A DNA stretch of 64,000 nt from CAZVYN01 sp964631125 (GCA_964631125.1 CAZVYN010000008.1:1-64000), one strand, 5' to 3'. Shown: positions 33,201 through 42,347, counted from the stretch's first letter. Made by a program: numbers and translations. The notes: a model not told the origin generated them from the letters alone.

Positions 33201-34330
33201 GCTTCCCTTCGCGCGGCGGCGGGTCATCGAATGGCTGGTGCATCCGTCGCCTGCTGGCGCGCATCCACCGCTACACGCTCGATCGGCTCCGGCGAGAGAT
33301 CCAACCGGTGACCGCAGCCGAGTTCTTGCGTTTCCTGGCGGTCTGGCAGCACGCGGACCCCGAGCAACCGTTGCAGGGACCGCGCGGCGTGCTCGCGGTG
33401 GTCGAACAGCTCTCGGGATTCCAGGCGCCGGCCGAAGCGTGGGAAAGGCAGATCTTGCCCGCCCGCGTGAAGGGGTATGACGCGCGGTGGCTGGATGAAC
33501 TCGCGTTTTCCGGCGAGATTGCGTGGGGTCGATTGTGGAGCGCGAGCGACTGCGCCGCGCGCTCGATCCCTGTGTCGATCGTGCCGAGAGCCGAACTCGA
33601 TCGGTGGGCCGCGCTCTGCGAGCCCGGAGATCTCACCGACCTGCCGGGCGAAGCGCGGACGCTGCTGGATCTGCTCATGTCGCGCGGCGCGTCATTCCAA
33701 CAAGATCTCGCGCGCGCGAGCGGCCTGTTGCCGTCTCGCATCGATGATGCGTTGGTCACATTGATCGGTCGGGGTCTCGTGACTTGTGATGCGTTCTCCG
33801 GCCTGCGCGCACTCTTCGGGCGCAACGAGGCCCGCACTCGAAACGGTCGTCGTCGCAACGGCCGCACCCGACCCTCACGCATCGCTCCGGTCATCGCGGG
33901 ACGGTGGAGCCTCTTCCGGGATCCACGCGCGTCGGCCGGGTCGTCGATCGTTTCGATGGAGGCGCCGCCGGACGACGCGCTGGTCGAGTTCGCCGCGCGC
34001 ACGCTCCTCGCTCGGACCGGTGTCGTCTTCAAGAGCACGATCGCGAGGGAGCGGCTCCCGATCGGATGGCGCGATCTCTTGCGCTGCTTCCGCCGCATGG
34101 AGGCTCGCGGCGAGATCCACGGAGGACGGTTCGTGGCGGGATTCCACGGCGAGCAGTACGCGCTGCCGGAAGCGGTCCGGGGGTTGCGCGCGACCCGCAA
34201 GTTGCCGGAAGGCGCGCCGCTCCATGTCGACGCCGCCGACCCCCTCAACTACGCGGGGATTCTCACGCCGGAGAAGCGCGTCGCCTCGAACACCCATCGT
34301 CGGGTCGATGTCGTGCCCGCGTCGAGCTGA
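30293..34330 (+). CDS. lhr: Lhr-family large DEAD/H-box helicase
   Basis: This 1345-residue superfamily 2 helicase has motifs Q-like (EPTRPQAEGW), I (APTGTGKT, Lys49), Ia (SPLRALSND), Ib (TTPESLY), II DEIH (162-165), III SAT (GLSATQ), IV (FVNTRKLAERL), V (ASLELGIDIGDVDLV) and VI (QRVGRAGH). A winged-helix and Lhr-core region (PRTRGGKRVAPQLLRMKAEDLL, near residue 720) follows, then a long C-terminal domain of the type found in Lhr (about residues 880-1345). Lhr is an ATP-dependent 3'-5' DNA/RNA-DNA helicase with a repair role. The length is slightly short of full Lhr (about 1500) but all core parts are present. It starts 12 nt after the lipoprotein. Confidence 0.93.
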   Translation: MSPLQSFHPTVREWFARELGEPTRPQAEGWTQIRAGRHTLIAAPTGTGKTLAAFLCAVDELLQRGEALADETSVLYVSPLRALSNDVQKNLAEPLAAFHALDPSLPEVRVLVRTGDTPNKERTAMRKRAPHVLVTTPESLYVLLTSASGRAMLRTVRTVIVDEIHALARDKRGSHLALSLERLSELCLRHTGREVQRIGLSATQKPIEDVARLLAGEGRDCALVDAGHLRSIDVDIVVPDTPLSAVCTHEQWRELYAKMSALIRSHRVTLVFVNTRKLAERLTARLTEELGAGQVSCHHGSLSRETRLAAEERLKRGELRALVATASLELGIDIGDVDLVVQVGSSRTIATFLQRVGRAGHGVHRTPKGRLFALTLDEAVEAVAVLSAVRRGLLDRTPQAPGALDILAQQIVAECSATEESAAWREDQLFACFRRAFPYRDAPREDFDALLTLHSTGRNALLHRDAVGGRVLATKRARIPALTSGGAIPDNADYRVVSEPGGTFIGTLNEDFAIESNVHDIFQLGNASWRVLGIEPGTVRVADAQGAPPNLPFWLGEAPARSLELSAEVSRVREECTGAAWVTTETGVGREVAEQVAEYLETGRAGLGAMPSIRRIVVERFFDESGGMQLVIHAPFGSRITKAFGLALRKRVCRSFGFELQAAADEQSIVLSLGLQHSFALDEVFEWLRSTTAKDVLVQAILAAPMFTTRWRWNVGRSLMLPRTRGGKRVAPQLLRMKAEDLLVQAFPQVVACGETLPPGDIEPPMDHPIVKQTIEDCLHEALDVDGLLEVLRGLEDGSIERHAVDTTEPSVFAHGILSAQVYSFLDDAPLEERRTQAVRTRRVLGAGDADEIGVLDVDAIDRVREEAWPKPESAEEVHEALLWMGFVTDEEALAWRVWLDELAEARRVVRVDGARGHRWYAVEAPRSGREVLRGRLEALGPVSADDPLIVEFANEVLELEQEGAVLRARFPSRGGGSSNGWCIRRLLARIHRYTLDRLRREIQPVTAAEFLRFLAVWQHADPEQPLQGPRGVLAVVEQLSGFQAPAEAWERQILPARVKGYDARWLDELAFSGEIAWGRLWSASDCAARSIPVSIVPRAELDRWAALCEPGDLTDLPGEARTLLDLLMSRGASFQQDLARASGLLPSRIDDALVTLIGRGLVTCDAFSGLRALFGRNEARTRNGRRRNGRTRPSRIAPVIAGRWSLFRDPRASAGSSIVSMEAPPDDALVEFAARTLLARTGVVFKSTIARERLPIGWRDLLRCFRRMEARGEIHGGRFVAGFHGEQYALPEAVRGLRATRKLPEGAPLHVDAADPLNYAGILTPEKRVASNTHRRVDVVPASS

Positions 34331-34350
34331 GTCGCCGCGGGCGCGAGTGT

Positions 34351-36537
34351 CTACGATCTGTCCCGGTGCTTTTTCGATGGCTTCTTCGCGGAGCGGCTCC
34401 AGTGGCGGTGCTGCGCGATCGCGTCGATGAACCGACCGATGACCTTGGCGGACGCCCCGTCCGAACCAACGATGACCCCAACGGTCTGGTCATCCTTCGC
34501 TCCCGGGGCGGGGGCAACGAGGCCGGGACAGGAGCGCAGTAACTCCGCGCCTTCCCCGCTCGCGCCGATCGTCTTGCAGTGCCGATACGCTTCGGTCACG
34601 AAATCGACGGCGTCATGCTCTTCCAGCAGAGCGCGAATGCTCTTCTCGCCGCCCGGGACATAGACCGCGTCGAAGAGCACCGAGGACGTGGTGAGGAAGC
34701 TGCAGTCGACCGGGATCTCGCTTCCACCGGCCCCAGTGATGACGCCGAGTTTCGGCGCGACGATCTTCGTTTCCGCCCCGGCGGCCTGCAACGCCTTCAC
34801 CATCTTCGAGACCGAGCCGTCGTGCACTCCATTCGCGGCCAGGATGGCGACTCGGCGCGTCTCGATGACTTCCTTGGTCGTGTTGGCCATGCTGAGCGCC
34901 TCGGAGCGGCCGATCGAACCCTTCCTCCGTGTCGACTCACGGCTCGCGGGATCGGCGTCGGCGGGAACGCTGTGATTCAGGGGTAGCTCGACTTTCGGAA
35001 TCCGCGACAGTCCGAGCCCTTCGGCCACTCGACCGGCCAGCGTCGAATCGACGAAGTTCAGCATCCCGACCATCCGTTCGCGGATCGCGGGCCGCTCCAG
35101 TTTGCCCAGCTCGAATTGGAGCGCCTGCACCAGATGGTCCTTCTCAGGCTCCGATTGGCTGTTCCAGAAGAGCGTTGCCTGGCTGAAGTGATCGAGGAAC
35201 TTGGCGCTGCGCCCGCGCGTCTTCGCGCCATCCATCCGTTCGGGGAAGCTCGTGAACCCGCCGTCGGCCGCGCCCGTTTGGAACGGACAGCCGCCGCCGA
35301 CGGTGTTGGGCTCATAGGCAGCCCTGGACTGATTGATCGTCTGGCGCATGAACCCATCGCGTTGATGGTTGTGCACCGGCGCGACCGACCGGTTGATCGG
35401 GATCTCGTGGAAGTTCGGCCCGCCGAGTCGGATCAACTGCGTATCTGTGTACGAGAAGAGCCGACCGGCCAGGAGCGCGTCGTTGGTGAAGTCGATTCCG
35501 GGCACGACATGTCCGGGATGAAACGCGACCTGCTCGGTCTCGGCGAAGAAGTTGTCCGGGTTGCGGTCGAGAGTGAGGCGACCGATTCGTTGCACGGGAA
35601 CGAGCTCTTCCGGGATGAGCTTGGTCGGGTCGAGCAGATCGAAATCGAAGGCATGCTCCTTCGCCTCGTCGACCAATTGCACACCGAACTCCCATTGAGG
35701 AAACTTGCCGCCCGCGATCGCTTCCCACAGATCCCGCCGCATAAAGTCTGGATCCTTCCCCGAGATCTTCTGCGCTTCGTCCCAGGACACCGAGTGGACG
35801 CCGAGGACCGGCTTCCAGTGGAACTTGACGAAGCGCGGCTTCCCGCGAGCGTTCACGAAGCGAAACGTGTGCACCCCGAAACCTTCCATCATGCGGAAGC
35901 TCCGCGGGATCGCGCGATCCGACATGACCCACATGATCATGTGCATCGACTCCGGCATCAGGGAGATGAAATCCCAGAACGTGTCGTGCGCGGAGGCGGC
36001 CTGCGGCATTTCGTGATCGGGTTCCGGCTTCACCGCGTGGATGAGGTCTGGGAACTTGATCGCGTCCTGGATGAAGAAGACGGGGATGTTGTTGCCGACG
36101 AGATCGAAGACGCCTTCGGATGTGTAGAACTTCACCGCGAAACCGCGCGCGTCGCGTGCGAGGTCGGAGGAGCCGCGCGAGCCGGCGACCGTCGAGAATC
36201 GTACGAAGACGGGGGTGCGAACACCGGGATCCTGGAGGAACCCGGCCCGCGTGATCTTGGCCAGGCTTTCGTACACCTCGAAGTAGCCATGGGCGCCCGA
36301 CCCGCGCGCATGCACGACGCGCTCGGGAATCCGCTCGTGATCGAAGTGGGTGATCTTCTCCCGCAGGTGGAAGTCTTCGAGAAGAGTGGGTCCTCGTTCT
36401 CCCGCCTTCAGCGAGTCTTGGTCGCTCTGGAGACGCAGCCCCTGGTTGGTCGTCAGCGATTCTCCGGCGCCGTTCTCACGAAATGCGGCCAGGTCCGCCG
36501 CTTTCGGGTCGACGCGCTTCCGTTTGGGCTCCTTCAT
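34351..36537 (-). CDS. katE: Large-subunit catalase (HPII type)
   Basis: This 728-residue monofunctional catalase starts at ATG 36537 (AGGAG upstream). The distal haem pocket is His76 (VVHARGSGAHG) with Asn149 (VGNNIPVFFIQD). The proximal haem ligand is Tyr363 in RLFSYTDTQLIR. The C-terminal extension (from about 570; RRVAILAANGVHDGSVSKM and PVDCSFLTTSSVLFDAVYVPGG) is the class I glutamine-amidotransferase/DJ-1-like domain that marks large-subunit catalases. It converts H2O2 to water and oxygen in the cytoplasm. It is convergent with lhr (20-nt gap), and no neighbouring oxidative-stress regulator is seen. Confidence 0.95.
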   Translation of the reverse strand: MKEPKRKRVDPKAADLAAFRENGAGESLTTNQGLRLQSDQDSLKAGERGPTLLEDFHLREKITHFDHERIPERVVHARGSGAHGYFEVYESLAKITRAGFLQDPGVRTPVFVRFSTVAGSRGSSDLARDARGFAVKFYTSEGVFDLVGNNIPVFFIQDAIKFPDLIHAVKPEPDHEMPQAASAHDTFWDFISLMPESMHMIMWVMSDRAIPRSFRMMEGFGVHTFRFVNARGKPRFVKFHWKPVLGVHSVSWDEAQKISGKDPDFMRRDLWEAIAGGKFPQWEFGVQLVDEAKEHAFDFDLLDPTKLIPEELVPVQRIGRLTLDRNPDNFFAETEQVAFHPGHVVPGIDFTNDALLAGRLFSYTDTQLIRLGGPNFHEIPINRSVAPVHNHQRDGFMRQTINQSRAAYEPNTVGGGCPFQTGAADGGFTSFPERMDGAKTRGRSAKFLDHFSQATLFWNSQSEPEKDHLVQALQFELGKLERPAIRERMVGMLNFVDSTLAGRVAEGLGLSRIPKVELPLNHSVPADADPASRESTRRKGSIGRSEALSMANTTKEVIETRRVAILAANGVHDGSVSKMVKALQAAGAETKIVAPKLGVITGAGGSEIPVDCSFLTTSSVLFDAVYVPGGEKSIRALLEEHDAVDFVTEAYRHCKTIGASGEGAELLRSCPGLVAPAPGAKDDQTVGVIVGSDGASAKVIGRFIDAIAQHRHWSRSAKKPSKKHRDRS

Positions 36538-36771
36538 CGATCGTGCTCCTGTTCGGTCCCACCCGGAGTCGCCTCCGGATGCACCGGTCTGTAGATTTTC
36601 CCCGCCAGGGTTCCGTTTCTTGCAACACGCCGGGATCACGGACGAGCAAACGCCCGGAGTTGCGAGGCGTCGCCGAGGTTCGCGGCGACAGCGCTAGTGC
36701 GTTGCAGGAATCGAGCCGTCGGGCGACGCGGCAACCCGGCGAGGTAGCCCGCGACCTCGCGCGTCCACCCG

Positions 36772-39036
36772 CTAGCGCAACAGCGCCTTGCCCGAAGCTG
36801 CGTACCCGGCGCCGGTCAGGCGGATGAAGTAGACGCCCGGGGCGAGCGAACGTCCATCACGGTCGAGGCCGTCCCACGGCAGTTCCGTGCGACCGGCCGC
36901 GAACGAGTGGTCGGCGAGGAGCGCGACCTGTCGTCCGGTGACATCGTGCACCGCCACGCGCGCGTCGCCGGCTCTCGGAATCTCCAGCAGGATGCGGGCG
37001 CCCCCTGAGCTGGGGTTCGGCGCGATGGCGTCGATGCTCGCTCGCACCGCGGAAACGAAATCCCCTTCGGCCACGTCGCTGCTCGCTCCGAGCTGAACCT
37101 CGGCCAAGAGCCAGAGCGCGTTCTCCGCATTGATCTCGACATGCCCTTGGTTGCCGCTCGGGAAATAGACGGCGTCGAAGGGAGTGTGCGAGAGGATGTC
37201 GACGTCGCCCGCGATGTCGTAGAAGAGATTGCTCGTGTCGAGTGCGAGCGCGCTGACCGAGGGGATGAAACAGTGATTCGGGTGGAGCGCGACGATGTCG
37301 CCGTACGGCGCGGACGTCGCATCCATTTGCGCCATGCTGTTGCGCCATCCGCCCGACGCGTTGTCGTAGGGGAGCGTGCCCGAGACATTCACGGTCTGGG
37401 ATTCTTCGGGCAGGAAGATGATGTCGACCAGCCCTTGGAAGATCGTTCCGTTGCCGGGGAACGGAGTCGCCCAGACGTTGCCCGTCACATCGACGAGGAA
37501 ACTGGTGTACTCCCAGTCGATGATCTGAGAGCCGGCGGAGAACCCTTGGCTGACCTGCGCGCCGCTGCCGTTCGCCACCGCGACCTTGCGCGGCTGCGAC
37601 GGATAGCCGCCGAGCACGTTGAAATCATTGAGGAGCTGCACGCGGAGCGGATCGACTTGGCCGGTTCCGCCGGGGGGGTCGGTGTGGTGATAGACCAACA
37701 TCTGCCGCGCGCCCGGCGTGTCGAGTGTCGCGAGCAATGCGCCGGCCTCCTCGGAGTCGTCGGCGAAGAACGAGAGCCAGTACTGGATGCCGAGCGGAAT
37801 GCTCGCGCCTTTCTGCGGCGAGTCGAACGAGATGAAGGTCCGGGCGCGATGCTCCGGGCCGTTGGTCTCCATGTGGGCGAGCGCGTAGCGACCGACCAAG
37901 CCGCCCATGCTCGCGCCGACCAACGCGAAATCTTGTGAGGGTGAGATCGTCGCCTGGATCTGCTCGATCAGTTCGACCGCGACGTACGCATTCCGCTGGA
38001 TGTGCGTGACGGCGTCGTCGAAATTGAGGACCACCGCGTCGTAGCCGAGCGCGCGCAGGTTCTCCAGGAGCTGCTCGCGGTTGAGCAGCGCATACAGTTC
38101 GTCCCAGTTCATCGAGTTGTCCAGGTCGAAACCCTCGATCACGACGACCGGGTTGGTGATCGAGGCGTGTTCCTCGGCCAGATAGACATAGGCCTCGCCG
38201 GTCCCGGCGATACTCTGGTACGGGATCGACGCGGTGATCTGCAGCGTGTCGTCGGGCGCGGGCGTTCCGAGCGCGCGCACATCGAAGACGAAGAAGGCAT
38301 TCTCGCTGGCCGGCGTCGCGTCAGTCGGCCGCAGGCGCATCCGAATCAACTTTTGACCCGTCGTCGAGTAACTCACGTCCACCGGCTGATCGAGCCGCAC
38401 CGCCCGATACCCCAACCCATCCTCGAAGTCGATCTCCACCGTCGAGGGCGCCGGTCGGTCGTTCGAGAGATATCTCTCGCGCGAGAACTCGAACTTCACC
38501 GACTCGCCGCGATACGTGTAGGTGCGCGCCGCCGCCGCCGCCACGACCCGCAGTGACAGGAACGCATCGCCGGTCCCCAGCGCTAGGCGTTCTCCCCGCG
38601 CGACGAGCGCTCCGCTCTCCAACACATCCGGCCGGAGCCGCTGGTAGGCGAAGTCGATCGCAACGATCGGGATCACGCCGTCTGGCGCCCCGGCGCGAAG
38701 GTCGCGTCGGGTCGACTCGTCGATCGAAGCCAGCGACGGCCAGTTCGGCTCACGGACCGAAGCGCGTGTGATCTCGTCGAGCATCTGTCGCCACTCTCGG
38801 AGCGTCCCGACCTTGGCGGAGGCGGAACCGTCATAGCGGTCGATCTCGGAGAGCGAGAGCACGCGGTCGTAGAGGATCCCGCTCGGGATGCTGGAGGCCG
38901 GCAGGTCGTCGAGGGTCGCGGCCACGCGCTCGCTGACACTGAGCGCGCTCGACACCGCGATCGACACCGTGCTCGATAGTGCGGCGGAGCAGACCAAGAA
39001 GAAGAAGACGGCGACGTCCGCGCGGATCCGGAACAT
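36772..39036 (-). CDS. Secreted lipase/esterase-like alpha/beta-hydrolase with FlgD-like tail
   Basis: This protein has about 754 residues from ATG 39036, preceded by GGGGGAGG. A signal peptide (FFFLVCSAALSSTVSIAVSSA) is followed by an N-terminal beta region and an alpha/beta-hydrolase domain: VVIEGFDLDNSMNWDEL, the nucleophile elbow VGASMGGLVGRYAL (near nt 37895-37920) and FISFDSPQKGA. This resembles PGAP1/LipA-like serine esterases acting on lipids or surface polymers. The C-terminus is a FlgD/type-IX-sorting-like tail (APNPSSGGARILLEIP, WDGLDRDGRSLAPGVYFIRL). Transcription ends toward 36771; the 36538-36771 gap between this and the catalase shows only GC-rich sequence. Confidence 0.82.
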   Translation of the reverse strand: MFRIRADVAVFFFLVCSAALSSTVSIAVSSALSVSERVAATLDDLPASSIPSGILYDRVLSLSEIDRYDGSASAKVGTLREWRQMLDEITRASVREPNWPSLASIDESTRRDLRAGAPDGVIPIVAIDFAYQRLRPDVLESGALVARGERLALGTGDAFLSLRVVAAAAARTYTYRGESVKFEFSRERYLSNDRPAPSTVEIDFEDGLGYRAVRLDQPVDVSYSTTGQKLIRMRLRPTDATPASENAFFVFDVRALGTPAPDDTLQITASIPYQSIAGTGEAYVYLAEEHASITNPVVVIEGFDLDNSMNWDELYALLNREQLLENLRALGYDAVVLNFDDAVTHIQRNAYVAVELIEQIQATISPSQDFALVGASMGGLVGRYALAHMETNGPEHRARTFISFDSPQKGASIPLGIQYWLSFFADDSEEAGALLATLDTPGARQMLVYHHTDPPGGTGQVDPLRVQLLNDFNVLGGYPSQPRKVAVANGSGAQVSQGFSAGSQIIDWEYTSFLVDVTGNVWATPFPGNGTIFQGLVDIIFLPEESQTVNVSGTLPYDNASGGWRNSMAQMDATSAPYGDIVALHPNHCFIPSVSALALDTSNLFYDIAGDVDILSHTPFDAVYFPSGNQGHVEINAENALWLLAEVQLGASSDVAEGDFVSAVRASIDAIAPNPSSGGARILLEIPRAGDARVAVHDVTGRQVALLADHSFAAGRTELPWDGLDRDGRSLAPGVYFIRLTGAGYAASGKALLR

Positions 39037-39143
39037 GGAAGACCTCCCCCGAAGCATGGGTCACGAACGGAATGCGGGGGGAAGAGTAGCGGATCGGCGG
39101 GACTCGAAGCGCGGTCGTCGGCTGGTAGGAACTCGGAAAGTAA

Positions 39144-39177
39144 ACGGCGAGGCTCCGGTGACCGGAGGCCTCGCCGT
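39144..39177 (-). terminator. Rho-independent terminator for the OMP gene at 39217
   Basis: On the reverse strand, ACGGCGAGG-C-CTCCGGTCACCGGAG-CCTCGCCGT forms a long GC-rich hairpin followed by TTTACTTTCC. It lies 40 nt past the stop of the small outer-membrane protein. Confidence 0.8.
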
Positions 39178-39216
39178 GAGAGTCAGGCGGAGGTGCGAAC
39201 GTGTCCGCTGACTCGT

Positions 39217-39729
39217 CTAGTGGTAGAAGGTCCAGCCGACGGTGACCTTGAGATCGGGCGATTCGTCCACGAGACCCGCCTTGGCTTCGACGAAGAACCG
39301 ATCGCCGTTGGAGAGCCCCTTCTCGATTCCGCCGAGGACATTGAGACCGAGGTCGGTACTCGTGTCGTCGCCGAGTCCATTGTCGCCGAAGCTCGCGAAG
39401 TTCACGCCGATGCCGCCGCCGGCGTAGGGAGTCCACACGTCCCACGTCTCGCGAAAGCGGTAGGCCGCTTCAGCGTTGACCGCCACCAACGTGATGTCAT
39501 CCCCGACACCGACTTCGATGTTCGGTTGGAAGCGGACGCGGCGCGCGAAGTGTCCGTAGTCGAGGTGCGCTCCGAAGTGGAACTGATCGGGGCCGAAGGA
39601 AAGCCCGACTCGGGGTCCCCAACCGCGGAATCCCACTTCGTCTTGGTTATCGGACGGTTGGGCGCCGGCCAGATTCGGAGCGAGCGCGAGGGCTCCGAAT
39701 GTGACGGCAGCCATGTACATTTTTCGCAT
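39217..39729 (-). CDS. Small outer-membrane beta-barrel protein
   Basis: This 170-residue protein has a signal peptide (KMYMAAVTFGALALAPNLAGAQ) and then eight amphipathic strands (RVGLSFGPDQFHFGAHLDY, FQPNIEVGVGDDITLVAVN, WTPYAGGGIGVNFASFG and others), ending in an aromatic-terminal VGWTFYH that suits BAM recognition. This is a typical OmpX/OmpW-like or DUF-type barrel of unknown role. It is the last of a run of three envelope genes on this strand (OmpA-like, glycine-zipper lipoprotein, this one), each with its own gap, and is closed by the terminator at 39144. Confidence 0.82.
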   Translation of the reverse strand: MRKMYMAAVTFGALALAPNLAGAQPSDNQDEVGFRGWGPRVGLSFGPDQFHFGAHLDYGHFARRVRFQPNIEVGVGDDITLVAVNAEAAYRFRETWDVWTPYAGGGIGVNFASFGDNGLGDDTSTDLGLNVLGGIEKGLSNGDRFFVEAKAGLVDESPDLKVTVGWTFYH

Positions 39730-39787
39730 TTGTAAGAACTTCCCTTCTTCCGGGCCTGCTGGACGGTTGGACCTGCTGAACTGCGAA

Positions 39788-40468
39788 CTACCTCTGGGCG
39801 AGGAGTGTCAGATCGACCGGGGACGTGATGTGGATGTTGAGTCTCTGACCAGCGTTCAACTCAACGTCGTCCCCCTTGGTAGCGAGCATCAAGATGGTTC
39901 CGGCGCCGGCGCCGATGACCGCGCCCTTGCCGGCGCCCTTCGATCCGTCCGCGATCCCGCCGATGACCGCGCCGAGGATTCCTCCCGCGGCGATCTTCTC
40001 GACGTCGCTGCTCGTCTCGGAAGCCGCCTGCACAGTGAGCGGAGTCGCCGAGATCGCGTGGGACTTGCCGTCCGAGTCGACGAACTCTTCGAAGGCGAGC
40101 GTCATGCTCGCGCGTCCCTTGATCCGTCCGGAGTCCTTCACGTCACGGAGGACGCCGCGGATCCGCGAGCCGGTGGCGATGACTGTCCTGCCGTCGACGA
40201 CGACCGGAACGATCGTCGAGGCGACGAAGGAATCGCCGGTGTGGTTGACGTCGGTGGCGAGCGGCGTCTGCAGCGATGCAACGATGTTGGTCCCCGCGGG
40301 GATCACGATCCGCTGGGTTTGCGGCAGCGCCGGCTTCGCGGCCGCCGGTTTCGACGCGACGCTCTTCGCGGGCGTCGCGTCAGCCTGATCGGTCCTGCGA
40401 TCACCCGCGCAGCCGGTGGCGGCCGCCGTGGCGACGATCAGCGCGGCGAGCAAACGTGTGTTCTTCAT
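39788..40468 (-). CDS. Glycine-zipper lipoprotein
   Basis: This protein of about 226 residues starts at one of two adjacent ATGs (40468 or 40471). The signal peptide ends in lipobox ATGC (ATAAATGCAGDRRTD). An Ala/Lys/Pro linker leads to a beta-rich domain (IVIPAGTNIVASLQTPLATDVNHTG; GSRIRGVLRDVKDSG), then a glycine-zipper helix pair (AAGGILGAVIGGIADGSKG, GKGAVIGAGAGTILML) and a final strand region (LNAGQRLNIHITSPVDLTL). Such proteins are outer-membrane lipoproteins of uncertain function. Confidence 0.8.
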   Translation of the reverse strand: MKNTRLLAALIVATAAATGCAGDRRTDQADATPAKSVASKPAAAKPALPQTQRIVIPAGTNIVASLQTPLATDVNHTGDSFVASTIVPVVVDGRTVIATGSRIRGVLRDVKDSGRIKGRASMTLAFEEFVDSDGKSHAISATPLTVQAASETSSDVEKIAAGGILGAVIGGIADGSKGAGKGAVIGAGAGTILMLATKGDDVELNAGQRLNIHITSPVDLTLLAQR

Positions 40469-40574
40469 CATGGTGTGTCGTACTCCTGTTCTACTTGGAC
40501 CGAGATGGTGCTGACGAGACTTAGTCAAGAACCGCGCCATCACGACGACGCCGGCCCTGCGCGCCCGTAACGTC

Positions 40575-40605
40575 GCGGGCGCCAGCCAATTACGCGGGCG
40601 CCCGC
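40575..40605. terminator. GC-rich hairpin after the OmpA-like gene
   Basis: GCGGGCGCC pairs with GGCGCCCGC around a 13-nt loop, 28 nt past the OmpA-like stop on the reverse strand. No clear U-tract is present. Confidence 0.45.
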
Positions 40606-40632
40606 ACCGTTTTCAAGTCACGAACCGTCGGA

Positions 40633-42216
40633 CTACTTGGTCAGGAGCTTCCTGCGCTCCTGCTCCTTCTTCAACACCTCGGTGTTGAGCACCTTGAACT
40701 CGACGCGACGGTTCGCCGCCATGCCTTCGACGGTGTTGTTCGTCGCGACCGGCGCCGACTCGCCGTAGCCCTTCGAGGTGTACTGCGCACGGTCGATGCC
40801 GGGGAACTTCGAGAGCAAGTACTCGAGCACGGCGCCCGCGCGCTTCTCTGACAGCTCCAGGTTGTACGAATCGGAGCCGCGCGCGTCGGCATGTCCGCCG
40901 ATCTCGATCCGGAGCTGCGGCCACTGCACGAGGATGGTCCCGATCTCGTCGAGGACCTTGTACGAGACGGGCAGGATGGTCGACTTGGCCGTCTCGAAGT
41001 TGATGTCGCGGACCGTGATCTTGCCGGTGTCCAACAGCTCGGTCTCCCGTTCGCTCACTTCGATCGGGCAGCCTTCGACGTCGACGCGCACGTTGCGCGG
41101 GGTGTTCGGGCAGCGGTCGACGCCGTCGACCACGCCGTCGCCATCGGAGTCGAGAGGACAACCGGTCGCGTCGACCGAGGCGCCGGCCGGCGTCGATGCG
41201 CAGAGGTCGATTCCGTCGAAGACGCCGTCGCCGTCGCTGTCGGCCGGGCATCCGCGTCCGTCGACGGTGGCGCCGGCGGGAGTCCCTTCACATTGGTCGA
41301 GACCGTCGTAGACACCATCGGAATCGCTGTCGGCCGGGCAACCACGAGAGTCGACCCGCGCTCCGATCGGCGTTCCGCCGCACTGGTCGATCCCGTCGGG
41401 AACGCCGTCGGAGTCGCCGTCGATCGGACATCCGTCCGCATCGACGCGAGCGCCGAGCGGCGTGTCCGGACAACGGTCCTTCTTGTCTCCGATGCCGTCG
41501 CCATCTGCGTCCGGCAGGATGACGGAGCCGCCCAAGGCGAACTCGATGCCTGCGCTCAGCATCAGGTTGTGGTTCATCTTGTCAGCCGGAGGATCATCGG
41601 CCGGGGGAGAGTTGAACGTCCAGATCTGGTCACGCACATCGGCTCGCAGCGCGACGCGCGGAGAGGCGCGGAACTTCACGCCAGCGCCGATCTCCGGACC
41701 GTTCTCATAGGTCGGATGCTCGTTCTGGATCGCGCCGTCCGGATCGCGTTCGAACTTCGACTCCTGCCATCCCGCCAAGACGAACGGGACGATGGCGCCG
41801 TCGGGAATCAGGTGAACGATGACGTCGACGCCGTACGTGCGCAGGTCGGCCGTCACCGGCGCGCGGTTAGCGACGCGATCGGCGACGAAGATGGGGCTGC
41901 CGTGCATCGACTCGGTGGAGAGCATCCCGTAGTGCGCCTCGATGCCGAGCATGCGGACGGGGAAGAAGCCCACGCGTCCGCCGAATGCAATTTTGTCTTC
42001 GAGATTCACGTGCTTGCCGAACATCGAGTAACCGAGATAGGGCGTAGCGGTGAAGTGAGGCCCGTAGACTTGCGCGCTCGCCGAGGTTGCGACCGCCGCG
42101 AGGGCCATCGTCATGGCGACGAGGCTCAGGCGGAAGTCGGGGCTTTTCGGCCCCGCATGAGAGGAGCCGGGGATCCCGTGAAATCCGGATTCGAGCGCTG
42201 AAGACAGTTGGGACAT
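40633..42216 (-). CDS. OmpA-family protein with thrombospondin type-3 repeats
   Basis: This 527-residue protein has a signal peptide (LVAMTMALAAVATSASAQ), an N-terminal eight-stranded barrel (residues 50-215), then five calcium-binding type-3 repeats of the form DSDGDGVFDGIDLCASTPAG (about 230-370). The last is followed by the OmpA domain, with peptidoglycan-binding motifs INFETAKSTILPVS, IEIGGHADARGSDSYNLELSEKRAGAVLEYL and GYGESAPVATN. It spans the outer membrane and anchors it to peptidoglycan. GGGAGGG lies eight bases upstream of ATG 42216, and its leader contains a structured segment (42306-42347). Confidence 0.92.
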   Translation of the reverse strand: MSQLSSALESGFHGIPGSSHAGPKSPDFRLSLVAMTMALAAVATSASAQVYGPHFTATPYLGYSMFGKHVNLEDKIAFGGRVGFFPVRMLGIEAHYGMLSTESMHGSPIFVADRVANRAPVTADLRTYGVDVIVHLIPDGAIVPFVLAGWQESKFERDPDGAIQNEHPTYENGPEIGAGVKFRASPRVALRADVRDQIWTFNSPPADDPPADKMNHNLMLSAGIEFALGGSVILPDADGDGIGDKKDRCPDTPLGARVDADGCPIDGDSDGVPDGIDQCGGTPIGARVDSRGCPADSDSDGVYDGLDQCEGTPAGATVDGRGCPADSDGDGVFDGIDLCASTPAGASVDATGCPLDSDGDGVVDGVDRCPNTPRNVRVDVEGCPIEVSERETELLDTGKITVRDINFETAKSTILPVSYKVLDEIGTILVQWPQLRIEIGGHADARGSDSYNLELSEKRAGAVLEYLLSKFPGIDRAQYTSKGYGESAPVATNNTVEGMAANRRVEFKVLNTEVLKKEQERRKLLTK

Positions 42217-42305
42217 AGAAAGAGCCCTCCCGCGTGCGAAGGCTCGAGATCATCGAGACCTAGCGCCTCGCCGTTGGAAATGCCGTATGGCGGAGTCGTG
42301 GTTGA

Positions 42306-42347
42306 GAAAGCAGCGCGGTCCTGGGTCCCACCCCGTGGCGTGCTTTC
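42306..42347 (-). other. Structured leader element upstream of the OmpA-like gene
   Basis: On the reverse strand, GAAAGCA pairs with TGCTTTC around a 28-nt GC-rich insert that can form an inner GGGT/ACCC stem. It lies about 90 nt upstream of the ATG. It does not match a riboswitch consensus I know; it may simply be a stable leader hairpin. Confidence 0.3.
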
